A stretch of DNA of 64,000 nucleotides from Cellulomonas endophytica (GTDB lineage: Bacteria; Actinomycetota; Actinomycetes; Actinomycetales; Cellulomonadaceae): assembly GCF_004123805.1 (NCBI RefSeq), contig NZ_RWJX01000001.1:62001-126000 (forward strand), read 5' to 3'. Within the stretch, counting starts at the first letter, position 1, and every line of letters starts with the position of its first letter. The notes beneath the pieces are model-generated. The model was not told where the DNA came from, did not search any database, and saw only the letters and a list, made by a program, of their open reading frames with translations. A program made the position numbers and the translations under genes. Shown piece by piece: positions 8,539-16,221 of the stretch.

Positions 8539-10983
8539 TCAGCGCGGGACGGGGCCGGCCGCGACGAGCGCCTCGAGGTCCTCCGGCGGCATGGGCCGGC
8601 CGAGGAGGTAGCCCTGCCCGCGCCGGCACCCCAGCCGCACCAGCTCCGCGAGCTGCGCCTCGGTCTCGATGCCCTCGGCCACGAGCCCGAGGCGCAGGCT
8701 CCCCGCCAGGGACGCCACGGCGGTGACGATGGCGGTGTCGTCGGGGTGCGTGCCCAGGCCGGCGACGAACGACCGGTCGACCTTCACGGCCGTGACCGGG
8801 AAGCGCTTGAGGTGCGTGAGGGAGGAGTAGCCCGTCCCGAAGTCGTCGATGGCCAGGCCGCAGCCCGCCGCGGTGACCGCCGCGAGCTCCCCGGAGACGA
8901 GGTCGCCCGCCTCGAGGAGGGCGTGCTCCGTGATCTCCAGGACGAGGTCGCCGGGGTCGGCGCCGCTGCGGTCGAGCGCGTCGCGCACCTGGCGGGCCAC
9001 GGCCAGCCGCTGCGCCTGCCGCGCCGAGACGTTGACGGACACGCTGAAGCCCGGCCACCGCTCCTGCCACCCCGCCAGCCGGGCGCAGGCCTCGTCGAGC
9101 ACCCACCCGCCGATGGGGACGATGAGGTCGCTCTCCTCCGCCACCTCGATGAACGCCGCCGGGGGCAGCAGCCGGCCCGTGCCGGGCTCGACGAGCCGCA
9201 GGAGCGCCTCGGCGCCCACCACGCGGCGGGTCACGAGGTCGACGACGGGCTGGTAGAGCAGCCGCAGCCCGTCGCCGTCGAGCGCGGCGCGCAGGTCCTC
9301 CTCGACGGCGAGCCGCTGCAGCGTGCGCTCGTGCAGGCGCTCGTCGTAGACCTCCCACGCCCGGTGCCCGCGGCGCTTGGCGTGGTACATCGCCAGGTCG
9401 GCGTGGCGGAGGAGGTCCTCGGGCAGGGCGCCGGAGTCCTGCCGGGCCGTGGCGACCCCGATGCTCGCCGTCGGACGCAGCTCGCGGCCGAGGACGCGCA
9501 GGGGGGCGCTGACGGCGGCGTAGACGTCCTCCGCGAGGGCCTCGACCTCCGCCGGCCGCCGCAGCCGGGCCACCACGGCGAACTCGTCGCCGGCCAGGCG
9601 CGCCGGCGTGCCCCGGACGCCGACGACGTCCTCGAGCCGCCGCGCGACCTGGCGCAGCACCTCGTCGCCGGCCTCGTGCCCGAGGGTGTCGTTGATGTCC
9701 TTGAACCGGTCGAGGTCGACGAACAGGACCACGACGAGCGCGTCGGCGTGGCCGCCCCGCAGCTCGGCGCGCAGCCGGGCCATCATCTCCTCGCGGTTGG
9801 CGAGGTCCGTGAGCTGGTCGAAGGACGCGCGGTGCCGCAGCTCGGCCTCCGCGGCGCGGCGCAGCGTCACGTCCTCGAGGTGGGCGACCCCGTGCACGGG
9901 GCGGCCCGGCAGCGTCACGGCCGAGACCGTGCGCGACACCCAGATCCAGGTGCCGTCGGCGCGGCGCAGGCGCTCCTCCAGGTGCGCGCGGGTGGCGCGG
10001 CCGCTGACGATCTCGTCGTGCTGGGCGAGGTCGCGCGGGAGGTCGTCGGGGTGCACGAGGCTCGCCACGGGCATCCCCTCGAGCTCCTCGCGGGGGCGGC
10101 CGAGCATCTCCGCGAGGCGGGCGTTGACGGTGGCCCAGCGCCCGCCGGGGACGTCCCCGAAGCGGGTGACCGCCATCGCGCCCGGCGCCCCCTCGAACGC
10201 CACGCGGAAGCGCTCCTCGCTGTCGGCGAGGGCCCCGCGCACCTCGACGCGCGCGGTGACGTCGCGCCAGGTCACCACGAGCTCGCGGTCCTGGAGGCGG
10301 CTGATGCGCATGTCGAGGACGTGCACCTCGTCGGGGCGGTCCGGCACGTGCAGCTCGAGCTCGTCCAGCACCGCGACCTCGCCGGTGCGCAGGACGTGCC
10401 GCAGCACGTCGTCGAGGTCGATCCCGCGGCGCCGCTGGTCCTCGCGGACGCGCCCGCCGAGCGGCACCTCGCGCAGCGCGCGCTCGTTGCCGTACACGTA
10501 GGTGAAGTCCAGGACGCTGCCGTCCTCGGCCACCTCGGGGGCGACGACCGCGACGGGGTCCACGAGCTCGTCGAGCGCCCGCCGCAGCCGCTCGGCCTCC
10601 ACCCGCCGCGCGTGCTCGGCCTCGTGCCGCTCCGTGACGTCGCGCCACGTGAGGACCACGTCGTCGCCCGCGGGCCAGCCGATGAGGTCCACGCGGTGCC
10701 GCGCCCAGCCGCCCCGCCCGGCGGGCAGGAGCACGTCCTCCACCCGCCACGGGCCCCGCTCGGCCTGCACGCGCATGCAGAAGGCCAGGACGACCGTGGC
10801 GAGGGCGTCCACGGGCGCCGACGGCCCCACGGCCAGCCCCCACGCGGCGGCGGGGCCGTTCACCTCGACGAGCTCCAGCTCCCCGGCGCGGCCGTCCCGG
10901 CGGGGGCGGGCGACGACCAGCGGGTCGGGCCAGGACGCGGCGGACGCCCGCGTGCCCACGGCGTCACCGACCCCTGCCACCAT
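8539..10983 (-). CDS. PAS-GGDEF-EAL cyclic di-GMP signalling protein
   Basis: Soluble protein of 814 residues with no membrane segment. It has two or three PAS-type modules (about 25-120, 130-245 and 255-375, the last followed by a PAC-like segment ending in HLEDVTLRR). The diguanylate cyclase domain (about 385-550) has FVDLDRFKDIND and an AGDEF active-site loop at 464-468 in place of GGDEF; no RxxD inhibitory site precedes it. The phosphodiesterase domain (about 565-805) has AEALLRL at 591-597, EITE, and DDFGTGYSSL, all needed for catalysis. It could make or degrade c-di-GMP. A-for-G in the first position is tolerated in known cyclases, so both activities may be live. It sits among purine genes without an obvious link to them. 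Confidence 0.88.
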   Translation of the reverse strand: MVAGVGDAVGTRASAASWPDPLVVARPRRDGRAGELELVEVNGPAAAWGLAVGPSAPVDALATVVLAFCMRVQAERGPWRVEDVLLPAGRGGWARHRVDLIGWPAGDDVVLTWRDVTERHEAEHARRVEAERLRRALDELVDPVAVVAPEVAEDGSVLDFTYVYGNERALREVPLGGRVREDQRRRGIDLDDVLRHVLRTGEVAVLDELELHVPDRPDEVHVLDMRISRLQDRELVVTWRDVTARVEVRGALADSEERFRVAFEGAPGAMAVTRFGDVPGGRWATVNARLAEMLGRPREELEGMPVASLVHPDDLPRDLAQHDEIVSGRATRAHLEERLRRADGTWIWVSRTVSAVTLPGRPVHGVAHLEDVTLRRAAEAELRHRASFDQLTDLANREEMMARLRAELRGGHADALVVVLFVDLDRFKDINDTLGHEAGDEVLRQVARRLEDVVGVRGTPARLAGDEFAVVARLRRPAEVEALAEDVYAAVSAPLRVLGRELRPTASIGVATARQDSGALPEDLLRHADLAMYHAKRRGHRAWEVYDERLHERTLQRLAVEEDLRAALDGDGLRLLYQPVVDLVTRRVVGAEALLRLVEPGTGRLLPPAAFIEVAEESDLIVPIGGWVLDEACARLAGWQERWPGFSVSVNVSARQAQRLAVARQVRDALDRSGADPGDLVLEITEHALLEAGDLVSGELAAVTAAGCGLAIDDFGTGYSSLTHLKRFPVTAVKVDRSFVAGLGTHPDDTAIVTAVASLAGSLRLGLVAEGIETEAQLAELVRLGCRRGQGYLLGRPMPPEDLEALVAAGPVPR

Positions 10984-11114
10984 GCCGTCGCGTCCCCTCG
11001 TCCCCGCGGGCCCGTCCCCGTGCGGGGTGGCCGTCCGCGCAAGCGTGCCCGACGGCTCCCGGCCCCACAAAACCGGTCCCCGCGCCGCAGGGCCGGACGG
11101 GTGACGTGGAGGCG

Positions 11115-12530
11115 TCAGGCCGGCTCGTCCGCGGTGCCGGCGGCGTCGTAGTCGACGTCCTTCGTCTCCCCCGTGAGCAGCAGGGCGACGAGGGTGAGGA
11201 CCGCGGCACCGGTGAGGTAGACCCCCACGAGCCAGGGGCTGCCGTCGGCCTGCGTCCACAGCGCGATCGCGACGAGGGGCGCGAGCGCCGCCCCGAGGAT
11301 GGAGCTGACGTTGTAGGCGATCGCCGAGCCCGTGTAGCGCACGTTCGTCGGGAAGAGCTCGGGCAGCAGCGCGCCCATGGGCCCGAAGGTCGCGCCCATC
11401 AGCGTGAACCCGAGCACGAGGAACGCCTGCGCGAGCGCCCCGGTGAAGGCCTCGTCGGCGCGGGGGGCGAGGAACAGGGCGAAGGTCAGCCCGAAGACGC
11501 CGATGAGCGAGGTCACGACGAGGAGCAGCCGCCGCCGGCCCACCGCGTCCGCGACGGGCCCCGACAGCAGCGTGAAGACGCCGAAGAAGACCACGCCGAG
11601 GATCTGCATGAGCACGAGGTGCGTGTACCCGATCCCGAGGCCGCCGGGCGCGGCGTCGCGCGCGGTGGTGCCGTAGGTCAGCGTGAAGTTCGTCATGAGG
11701 TAGAACAGCACGTACGTCGCCAGCATGATGAACGTGCCGAGGACGAGCCGGCGCCAGTGGTCGCGCACCGCGGTGCCCAGCGGCATCTTGCGGATCGCGC
11801 CGCGGGCCTCGGCGGCGGTGAAGGCGCTGGACTCGACGAGGCGCAGCCGCACCCACAGGCCGACGACGACCATGACGGCGGAGAACAGGAACGGCACGCG
11901 CCAGCCCCAGGACAGGAACGCCTCGGAGCGCGCCAGGGGGTCGCTCGGGTGGGGCTGCAGCGCGGCGATGGTGAGGAACAGGCCGTTGGCGATGATGAAG
12001 CCCAGCGGCGCCCCGAGCTGGGGGAACGTGCCGTACCAGGCGCGCTTGCCGGCGGGGGCGTTCTCCGTGGCGACGAGCGCCGCGCCCGACCACTCGCCGC
12101 CGAGCGCGAAGCCCTGCGCCAGCCGCAGGACGAGCAGCAGCGCCGGTGCCAGGAGGCCGACCTGGTCGTACGTCGGCAGCACCCCGATGAGGAACGTCGC
12201 CACGCCCATGACGAGCAGCGACACCACGAGCGTGGCCTTGCGGCCGCGGCGGTCGCCCAGGTGCCCGAACACCACCGCGCCGACGGGGCGCGCCACCATC
12301 GCGGCGCCGAAGACCGCGAAGGACGCGAGCAGCGCCGTCGTGTCGTCGCCCGTCGGGAAGAACAGCGCCGGGAACACGAGGACCGCGGCGGTGGCGTAGA
12401 CGTAGAAGTCGTAGAACTCGATCGTCGTGCCGACGAGGCTGGCCGTGATGACGCGGGCCGGGGAGTTCAGGGGCGGTGCGGTCGCGGGCCCGCCGGGGGT
12501 GCCGGCGTGCGTCGCGGGGGTGGCGGTCAT
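11115..12530 (-). CDS. MFS transporter, metabolite:H+ symporter (MHS) type
   Basis: Protein of 471 residues with about 12 transmembrane segments. It opens with SLVGTTIEFYDFYVYATAA, the hallmark of the MHS subfamily (ProP, KgtP, ShiA). The cytoplasmic loop signature GHLGDRRGRK falls between segments 2 and 3, and RLAQGFALGGEWSGAAL follows. Members import organic acids, shikimate, proline-betaine or aromatic acids by proton symport. The substrate cannot be read from sequence; the location between xanthine dehydrogenase and allantoate genes makes a ureide or purine-derived acid possible. A candidate -10 (TACCCT) is at 12684-12689, giving a leader of about 150 nt. Confidence 0.88.
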   Translation of the reverse strand: MTATPATHAGTPGGPATAPPLNSPARVITASLVGTTIEFYDFYVYATAAVLVFPALFFPTGDDTTALLASFAVFGAAMVARPVGAVVFGHLGDRRGRKATLVVSLLVMGVATFLIGVLPTYDQVGLLAPALLLVLRLAQGFALGGEWSGAALVATENAPAGKRAWYGTFPQLGAPLGFIIANGLFLTIAALQPHPSDPLARSEAFLSWGWRVPFLFSAVMVVVGLWVRLRLVESSAFTAAEARGAIRKMPLGTAVRDHWRRLVLGTFIMLATYVLFYLMTNFTLTYGTTARDAAPGGLGIGYTHLVLMQILGVVFFGVFTLLSGPVADAVGRRRLLLVVTSLIGVFGLTFALFLAPRADEAFTGALAQAFLVLGFTLMGATFGPMGALLPELFPTNVRYTGSAIAYNVSSILGAALAPLVAIALWTQADGSPWLVGVYLTGAAVLTLVALLLTGETKDVDYDAAGTADEPA

Positions 12531-12683
12531 CGAAGGGTGCGCTCCGGTGGTGCTCGGTCGCCGCGGGGCGGCGCTCTCGGCGGGACCGGGCGGGCGAGGG
12601 GGTGCGGCACGGGGCGACCGGGGGTCGCGACGCGGCCGGCGACGCCGCCCGGTCTCGGCGCACGGGTCCGCGCGCCGCCGTCG

Positions 12684-12689
12684 AGGGTA
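12684..12689 (-). promoter_or_regulatory. Candidate -10 element upstream of the MHS transporter
   Basis: TACCCT on the minus strand lies in a locally AT-richer patch (GAGAAGGTCTACCCT) of the 240-bp gap between the transporter and the Gly-rich protein gene. No clear -35 is seen. Confidence 0.35.
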
Positions 12690-12770
12690 GACCTTCTCAG
12701 GTGGCGGACCGAGGCCGTCCAGGTCGTGGGACGAACCGGTCGGTCGCGAGGGGGCAGCCCCCGGGGCGGC

Positions 12771-13571
12771 TCAGAAGTCGCCGCCGCCGAAGTCCCCGCC
12801 CCCGAAGTCCCCGCCGCCGAAGCCGCCGTCGAAGCCGCCGCCGTCGTACGCGCCGCCGTCGGCGGTCACGTCGCCGCCCTCGTACCCGCCGGCGTCGGCA
12901 CCGTCGGCGCCCCCGTCCGCGCCCCCGTCCGCGCCCCCGTCCGCGCCGGCCTCCTGCCCGTCGCCGTAGCCCTCGCCGTAGCCCTCCGCGTACCCCTCGC
13001 CCCCGTCGCCGAGGTCGAACATCGCGTCGGCGATCGCCGTGCCGACGAACGCGCCGGCGACGCTCGCGAGCAGCCCGCCCGCCACGACGGCGCCGAGACC
13101 CATCCCGCCGCCCATCCCGCCCATCCCGCCGCCGGACCCGCCGCCGCCGAACGAGCGCTCGAGCGTGCCGGGCCGGCGCACCTCCGCCCGCGTCGCCATG
13201 CGCGCCAGGGAGCGCGGGTCGTCGTCGCGGGCGCGCTCGCCGGCAGGGATCTCGTGGCTCAGTGCCGCGAGGACCTGGCGGCGCTGCTCGGGCGTGAGCT
13301 GCGCGAAGGCCTCGGCGTGGGCCTCCTCGATGCGCTCCGGCGGCGCCGTGCGCAGGAGGTACCGGTAGCGCTCCACCGCCGCCGCGTCGGTCGTCGGCGT
13401 GCCCGCGGCAGCGCCGGCACCCGTCGCCCCTCCCGTCGCGCCGCCCGCCGGGGCCCCGGGCGCCCGCCAGGGCTCGCCCTCCCACGTCGCGGCCGGGGCG
13501 CGGCCCTCCCCCGGGCCGGGCGTGCCGGTCGTCGTGCGGGTCCTGCCGAGGATCCGGTCGAGCAGCCCCAC
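12771..13571 (-). CDS. Hypothetical protein with Gly/Asp/Phe-rich repetitive tail
   Basis: Protein of 266 residues, unrecognised family. It begins VGLLDRILGRTRT, as many actinobacterial hypotheticals with an N-terminal amphipathic segment do. A helical module at about 65-125 (ERYRYLLRTAPPERIEEAHAEAFAQLTPEQRRQVLAALSHE in part) resembles the region that precedes a hydrophobic Gly/Ala span. That span (about 145-175: GLGAVVAGGLLASVAGAFVGTAIADA) may be one membrane or hairpin segment. The tail is acidic and repetitive: GYAEGYGEGYGDG, then (GADG)n, then GGGDF three times at the very end. GTG start; the ribosome site is only G-rich. Function unknown; it could be an envelope-associated or phase-separating protein. 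Confidence 0.7.
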   Translation of the reverse strand: MGLLDRILGRTRTTTGTPGPGEGRAPAATWEGEPWRAPGAPAGGATGGATGAGAAAGTPTTDAAAVERYRYLLRTAPPERIEEAHAEAFAQLTPEQRRQVLAALSHEIPAGERARDDDPRSLARMATRAEVRRPGTLERSFGGGGSGGGMGGMGGGMGLGAVVAGGLLASVAGAFVGTAIADAMFDLGDGGEGYAEGYGEGYGDGQEAGADGGADGGADGGADGADAGGYEGGDVTADGGAYDGGGFDGGFGGGDFGGGDFGGGDF

Positions 13572-13696
13572 GGCCCCCACCCCCGTCGTCGCGCGGACGG
13601 TCGCCGCGCCTGCCCCCACCCTCGCGCCGGTCGGGCCGGGGCGCACGGCGGCGGGCCGTCGGAGGGCCCGGCGGGGCCTGGCGGAGCTCGGCGGGG

Positions 13697-15010
13697 TCAG
13701 ACGAGCGAGCGCTCGTGCGCGAGGTGCAGCACGGCCGCGGCGAGGGCCCCCAGCCCGCGCTCGACGTCCGCGGCCGAGACGTCCTCGTCGGGGTGGTGGC
13801 TGATGCCGTCGGGGTTGCGCAGGAACAGCATCCCCACGTCCGTGAGGCGCCCCACCGCCATGGCGTCGTGCCCGGCCCGCGAGAAGAGGGCGGGGCTCTC
13901 TCCCTGCCCGCCGGCGGCGATGCCCGCGTGCAGCACGTCCTGGAAGAGCGGGCCGCAGCGGACCGCCGGGGCGTCGTGCACGGCGGTGGCGGACCACGTC
14001 AGCCCGCGCCGCCCCGTGAGGGCGTCGAGCTCGCCGCCGATGCGCGCCCACGTGGCGTCCCGCGTCTCGTCGAGCTCCCCGCGCAGGTCGAGGGTGAGGC
14101 GGACCTCGCCGGGCACCACGTTGACCGCGCCGGGGAAGGCCTCCAGGCGACCCACGGTGCCGACCACGTGGTGCTCCTCGCGGCAGATGCGCTCCACGGC
14201 GAGCACGGCCTCGCTCGCGCCGACGAGCGCGTCCCGCCGGCGGTCGTAGGGCGTGCCGCCGGCGTGCCGGGCCTCGCCCACCACGGCGATCTCCCACCGG
14301 CGGGCGGCGGCGATGGAGGTGACGACGCCGAGCGCCTCGCCGGCCCCGTCGAGCTCGGGGCCCTGCTCGATGTGCGCCTCGAGGTACCCGACGAGGTCCG
14401 CGGGCCGGCGGGCCGCCTCCCCCACCCGGGCCGGGTCGAGGCCGAAGGCGGTGAAGGCCTCGCGCAGGCTCACCCCGTCGGCGTCGCGCAGGTCCCACCA
14501 CGCGGGGTCCCACACGCCCGCGAGCGCCGAGGACCCGAGCAGGGCCTTGCCGAACCGCGCGCCCTCCTCGTCCCAGAAGGCGACGACGTCGAGCCCGAAG
14601 GGCCACGTGCGCACGCGGGGCCCGAGCAGGCGCACCACCTCCACGGCCATGAGGACGCCGACGATGCCGTCGTAGCGGCCCGCGTCCCGCACGGTGTCGA
14701 GGTGGGAGCCGAGCAGGAGGACCGGCGCGTCCGGGTCGCGCCCCGGCAGGTGGCCGACGAGGTTGCCCGCCGCGTCCTGCGCCGTGGCCATCCCCGCCTC
14801 GCGCAGCCACCGCTCCGCCAGCCGGTTGGCGCGCGCGTGCTCCGGCGAGAGGTAGACGCGCTCGATGCCGCCGCTCATCGACGACAGGCGCGCGAGCTCG
14901 TCGCAGCGGGCCATGACGCGCGCCGTCGCTGCGGCGAGCGCGCCCGGGGGCAGGCCGAGGCCGTCGGTGCGGCTGCCGGCGCGGGGGCCGGTGGGGGTGC
15001 CGGTGCTCAC
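13697..15010 (-). CDS. allC: Allantoate amidohydrolase (M20 family)
   Basis: Protein of 437 residues of the M20 amidohydrolase/carbamoylase group. Metal-binding motifs are visible: GSHLDTVRDAGRYDG, FWDEEGARFG and EAHIEQGPEL, with GTVGRLEAFPGAVNVVPGEV in the dimerisation domain and SRAGHDAM near the C-terminus. These are shared by allantoate amidohydrolase, ureidoglycolate amidohydrolase and N-carbamoyl-amino-acid hydrolases. Being overlapped by 4 nt with pucG and close to allantoinase, allantoate to ureidoglycine is the best-supported reaction. GTG start inside the end of pucG (GTGA overlap), so translation is coupled. Confidence 0.85.
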   Translation of the reverse strand: MSTGTPTGPRAGSRTDGLGLPPGALAAATARVMARCDELARLSSMSGGIERVYLSPEHARANRLAERWLREAGMATAQDAAGNLVGHLPGRDPDAPVLLLGSHLDTVRDAGRYDGIVGVLMAVEVVRLLGPRVRTWPFGLDVVAFWDEEGARFGKALLGSSALAGVWDPAWWDLRDADGVSLREAFTAFGLDPARVGEAARRPADLVGYLEAHIEQGPELDGAGEALGVVTSIAAARRWEIAVVGEARHAGGTPYDRRRDALVGASEAVLAVERICREEHHVVGTVGRLEAFPGAVNVVPGEVRLTLDLRGELDETRDATWARIGGELDALTGRRGLTWSATAVHDAPAVRCGPLFQDVLHAGIAAGGQGESPALFSRAGHDAMAVGRLTDVGMLFLRNPDGISHHPDEDVSAADVERGLGALAAAVLHLAHERSLV

Positions 15011-16221
15011 GCCGCGTACGCCTCCAGGGCCGCGTCGACCCCGCCGCCGGCCGGCACCCGGACGCCGCCGCGGCGCAGGGTCTGCTCCAGGGCGGCGAGG
15101 GTGAGCAGCACCGCGTCGCGCCGGGCGTTGTAGCCCATGGTGCCGATGCGCCACACGCGTCCGTGCAGGGGCCCGAAGGAGGTGCCGATCTCGATGCCGT
15201 AGTCCGCCAGCATCGCGGCGCGGCCCGCGTCGCCGTCCACGCCCGCGGGGATGTGCACGGCCACGACGTTGTGCATCTTGTGCGCGACGTCCCCGAACAC
15301 CTCCAGGCCCAGGCCGCGCACGCCGGCGAGCATCGCGCGCCCGTGCAGGGCGTGCCGGTCGATGACCGCCTGGCGCCCCTCCTCGAGCAGGATGCGGGCG
15401 CACTCGCGGGCGGCGTAGAGCATGCTCGTCGCCTCCGTGTGGTGGTTGAGCCGCCGCGGGCCCCAGTAGTCGAGGATCATCCCGAGGTCGAAGTAGTTCG
15501 ACCGGACCGGGTCGTCGGTGTCGGGGTCGCCCTCGACGCGGAGGCCCTCCTCGACCCGGCTGCGGGCGCGCACGACCGCCACGGCGCGCTCGGACAGGGT
15601 GATCGGCGCGCTCCCCGACGGGCCCGCCAGGCACTTCTGCAGCCCGGCGGTCGCGGCGTCGATCCCCCAGGCGTCCGCCTCGAAGGGGTTGCCGCCGAGG
15701 GAGGCGGTCGCGTCCGTGTAGAGCAGCGCCCCGTGCCGGGCGCAGATCGCCCCGAGCTCCTCCAGGGGCTGGTTCATCGTCGTGGAGGTGTCCCCCTGCA
15801 CCACGGCGACGAGGTGCGGGCGCACCCGCCGCACCGCCTCCTCGACGACCGACGCGGGGAACACCTCGCCCCAGGGGACCTCGATCGTGTGCACCTCGGC
15901 CTGGGCGCGCCGGGCGATCTCGACGAGGAGGTGGCCGAACCGCCCGAAGACGGGGACCAGCACCCGCTGCCCGGGGCGGACGAGGGAGACCAGCGCCGCC
16001 TCGATGCCGGCGCGGGACGTGCCGTCGACGAGGACCGTGGCCTCGTTCCGGGTCGCCCACACGCCCCGGTACAGCTCCATGGTGTCGTTCATGTACCCCG
16101 TCATGACGGGGTCGTACTGCCCGACCAGCGGGGTGGACAGCGCGCGGAGCACCCGGGGGTCCGCGTCGATGGGACCCGGCCCCATGAGGAGGCGGGCGGG
16201 CGGGTCGACCGGTGCGGTCAC
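15007..16221 (-). CDS. pucG: (S)-ureidoglycine-glyoxylate aminotransferase
   Basis: Protein of 404 residues, class V PLP-dependent aminotransferase. MGPGPIDADPRVLRALSTPLVGQYDP at the start, DGTSRAGIEAAL near 67, TDATASLGGNPFEAD near 169, and the PLP lysine Lys196 in GLQKCLAGPSG fit PucG closely. PucG transfers the amino group of unstable ureidoglycine to glyoxylate, giving glycine and oxalurate. Alanine-glyoxylate aminotransferase is the main alternative, but location between allC and an AtzH-amidase favours PucG. GTG start with GGAGGA 7 nt upstream; overlaps both neighbours by 4 nt. Confidence 0.88.
   Translation of the reverse strand: MTAPVDPPARLLMGPGPIDADPRVLRALSTPLVGQYDPVMTGYMNDTMELYRGVWATRNEATVLVDGTSRAGIEAALVSLVRPGQRVLVPVFGRFGHLLVEIARRAQAEVHTIEVPWGEVFPASVVEEAVRRVRPHLVAVVQGDTSTTMNQPLEELGAICARHGALLYTDATASLGGNPFEADAWGIDAATAGLQKCLAGPSGSAPITLSERAVAVVRARSRVEEGLRVEGDPDTDDPVRSNYFDLGMILDYWGPRRLNHHTEATSMLYAARECARILLEEGRQAVIDRHALHGRAMLAGVRGLGLEVFGDVAHKMHNVVAVHIPAGVDGDAGRAAMLADYGIEIGTSFGPLHGRVWRIGTMGYNARRDAVLLTLAALEQTLRRGGVRVPAGGGVDAALEAYAA

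Noticed and set aside
4821-8726. Long plus-strand open frame opposite the xanthine dehydrogenase genes
   Set aside because: Antisense shadow in GC-rich DNA; no recognisable motif, while the other strand has all FeS and Mo motifs.
8746-11151. Long plus-strand open frame opposite the GGDEF-EAL gene
   Set aside because: Antisense shadow; GGDEF, EAL and PAS motifs are on the minus strand.
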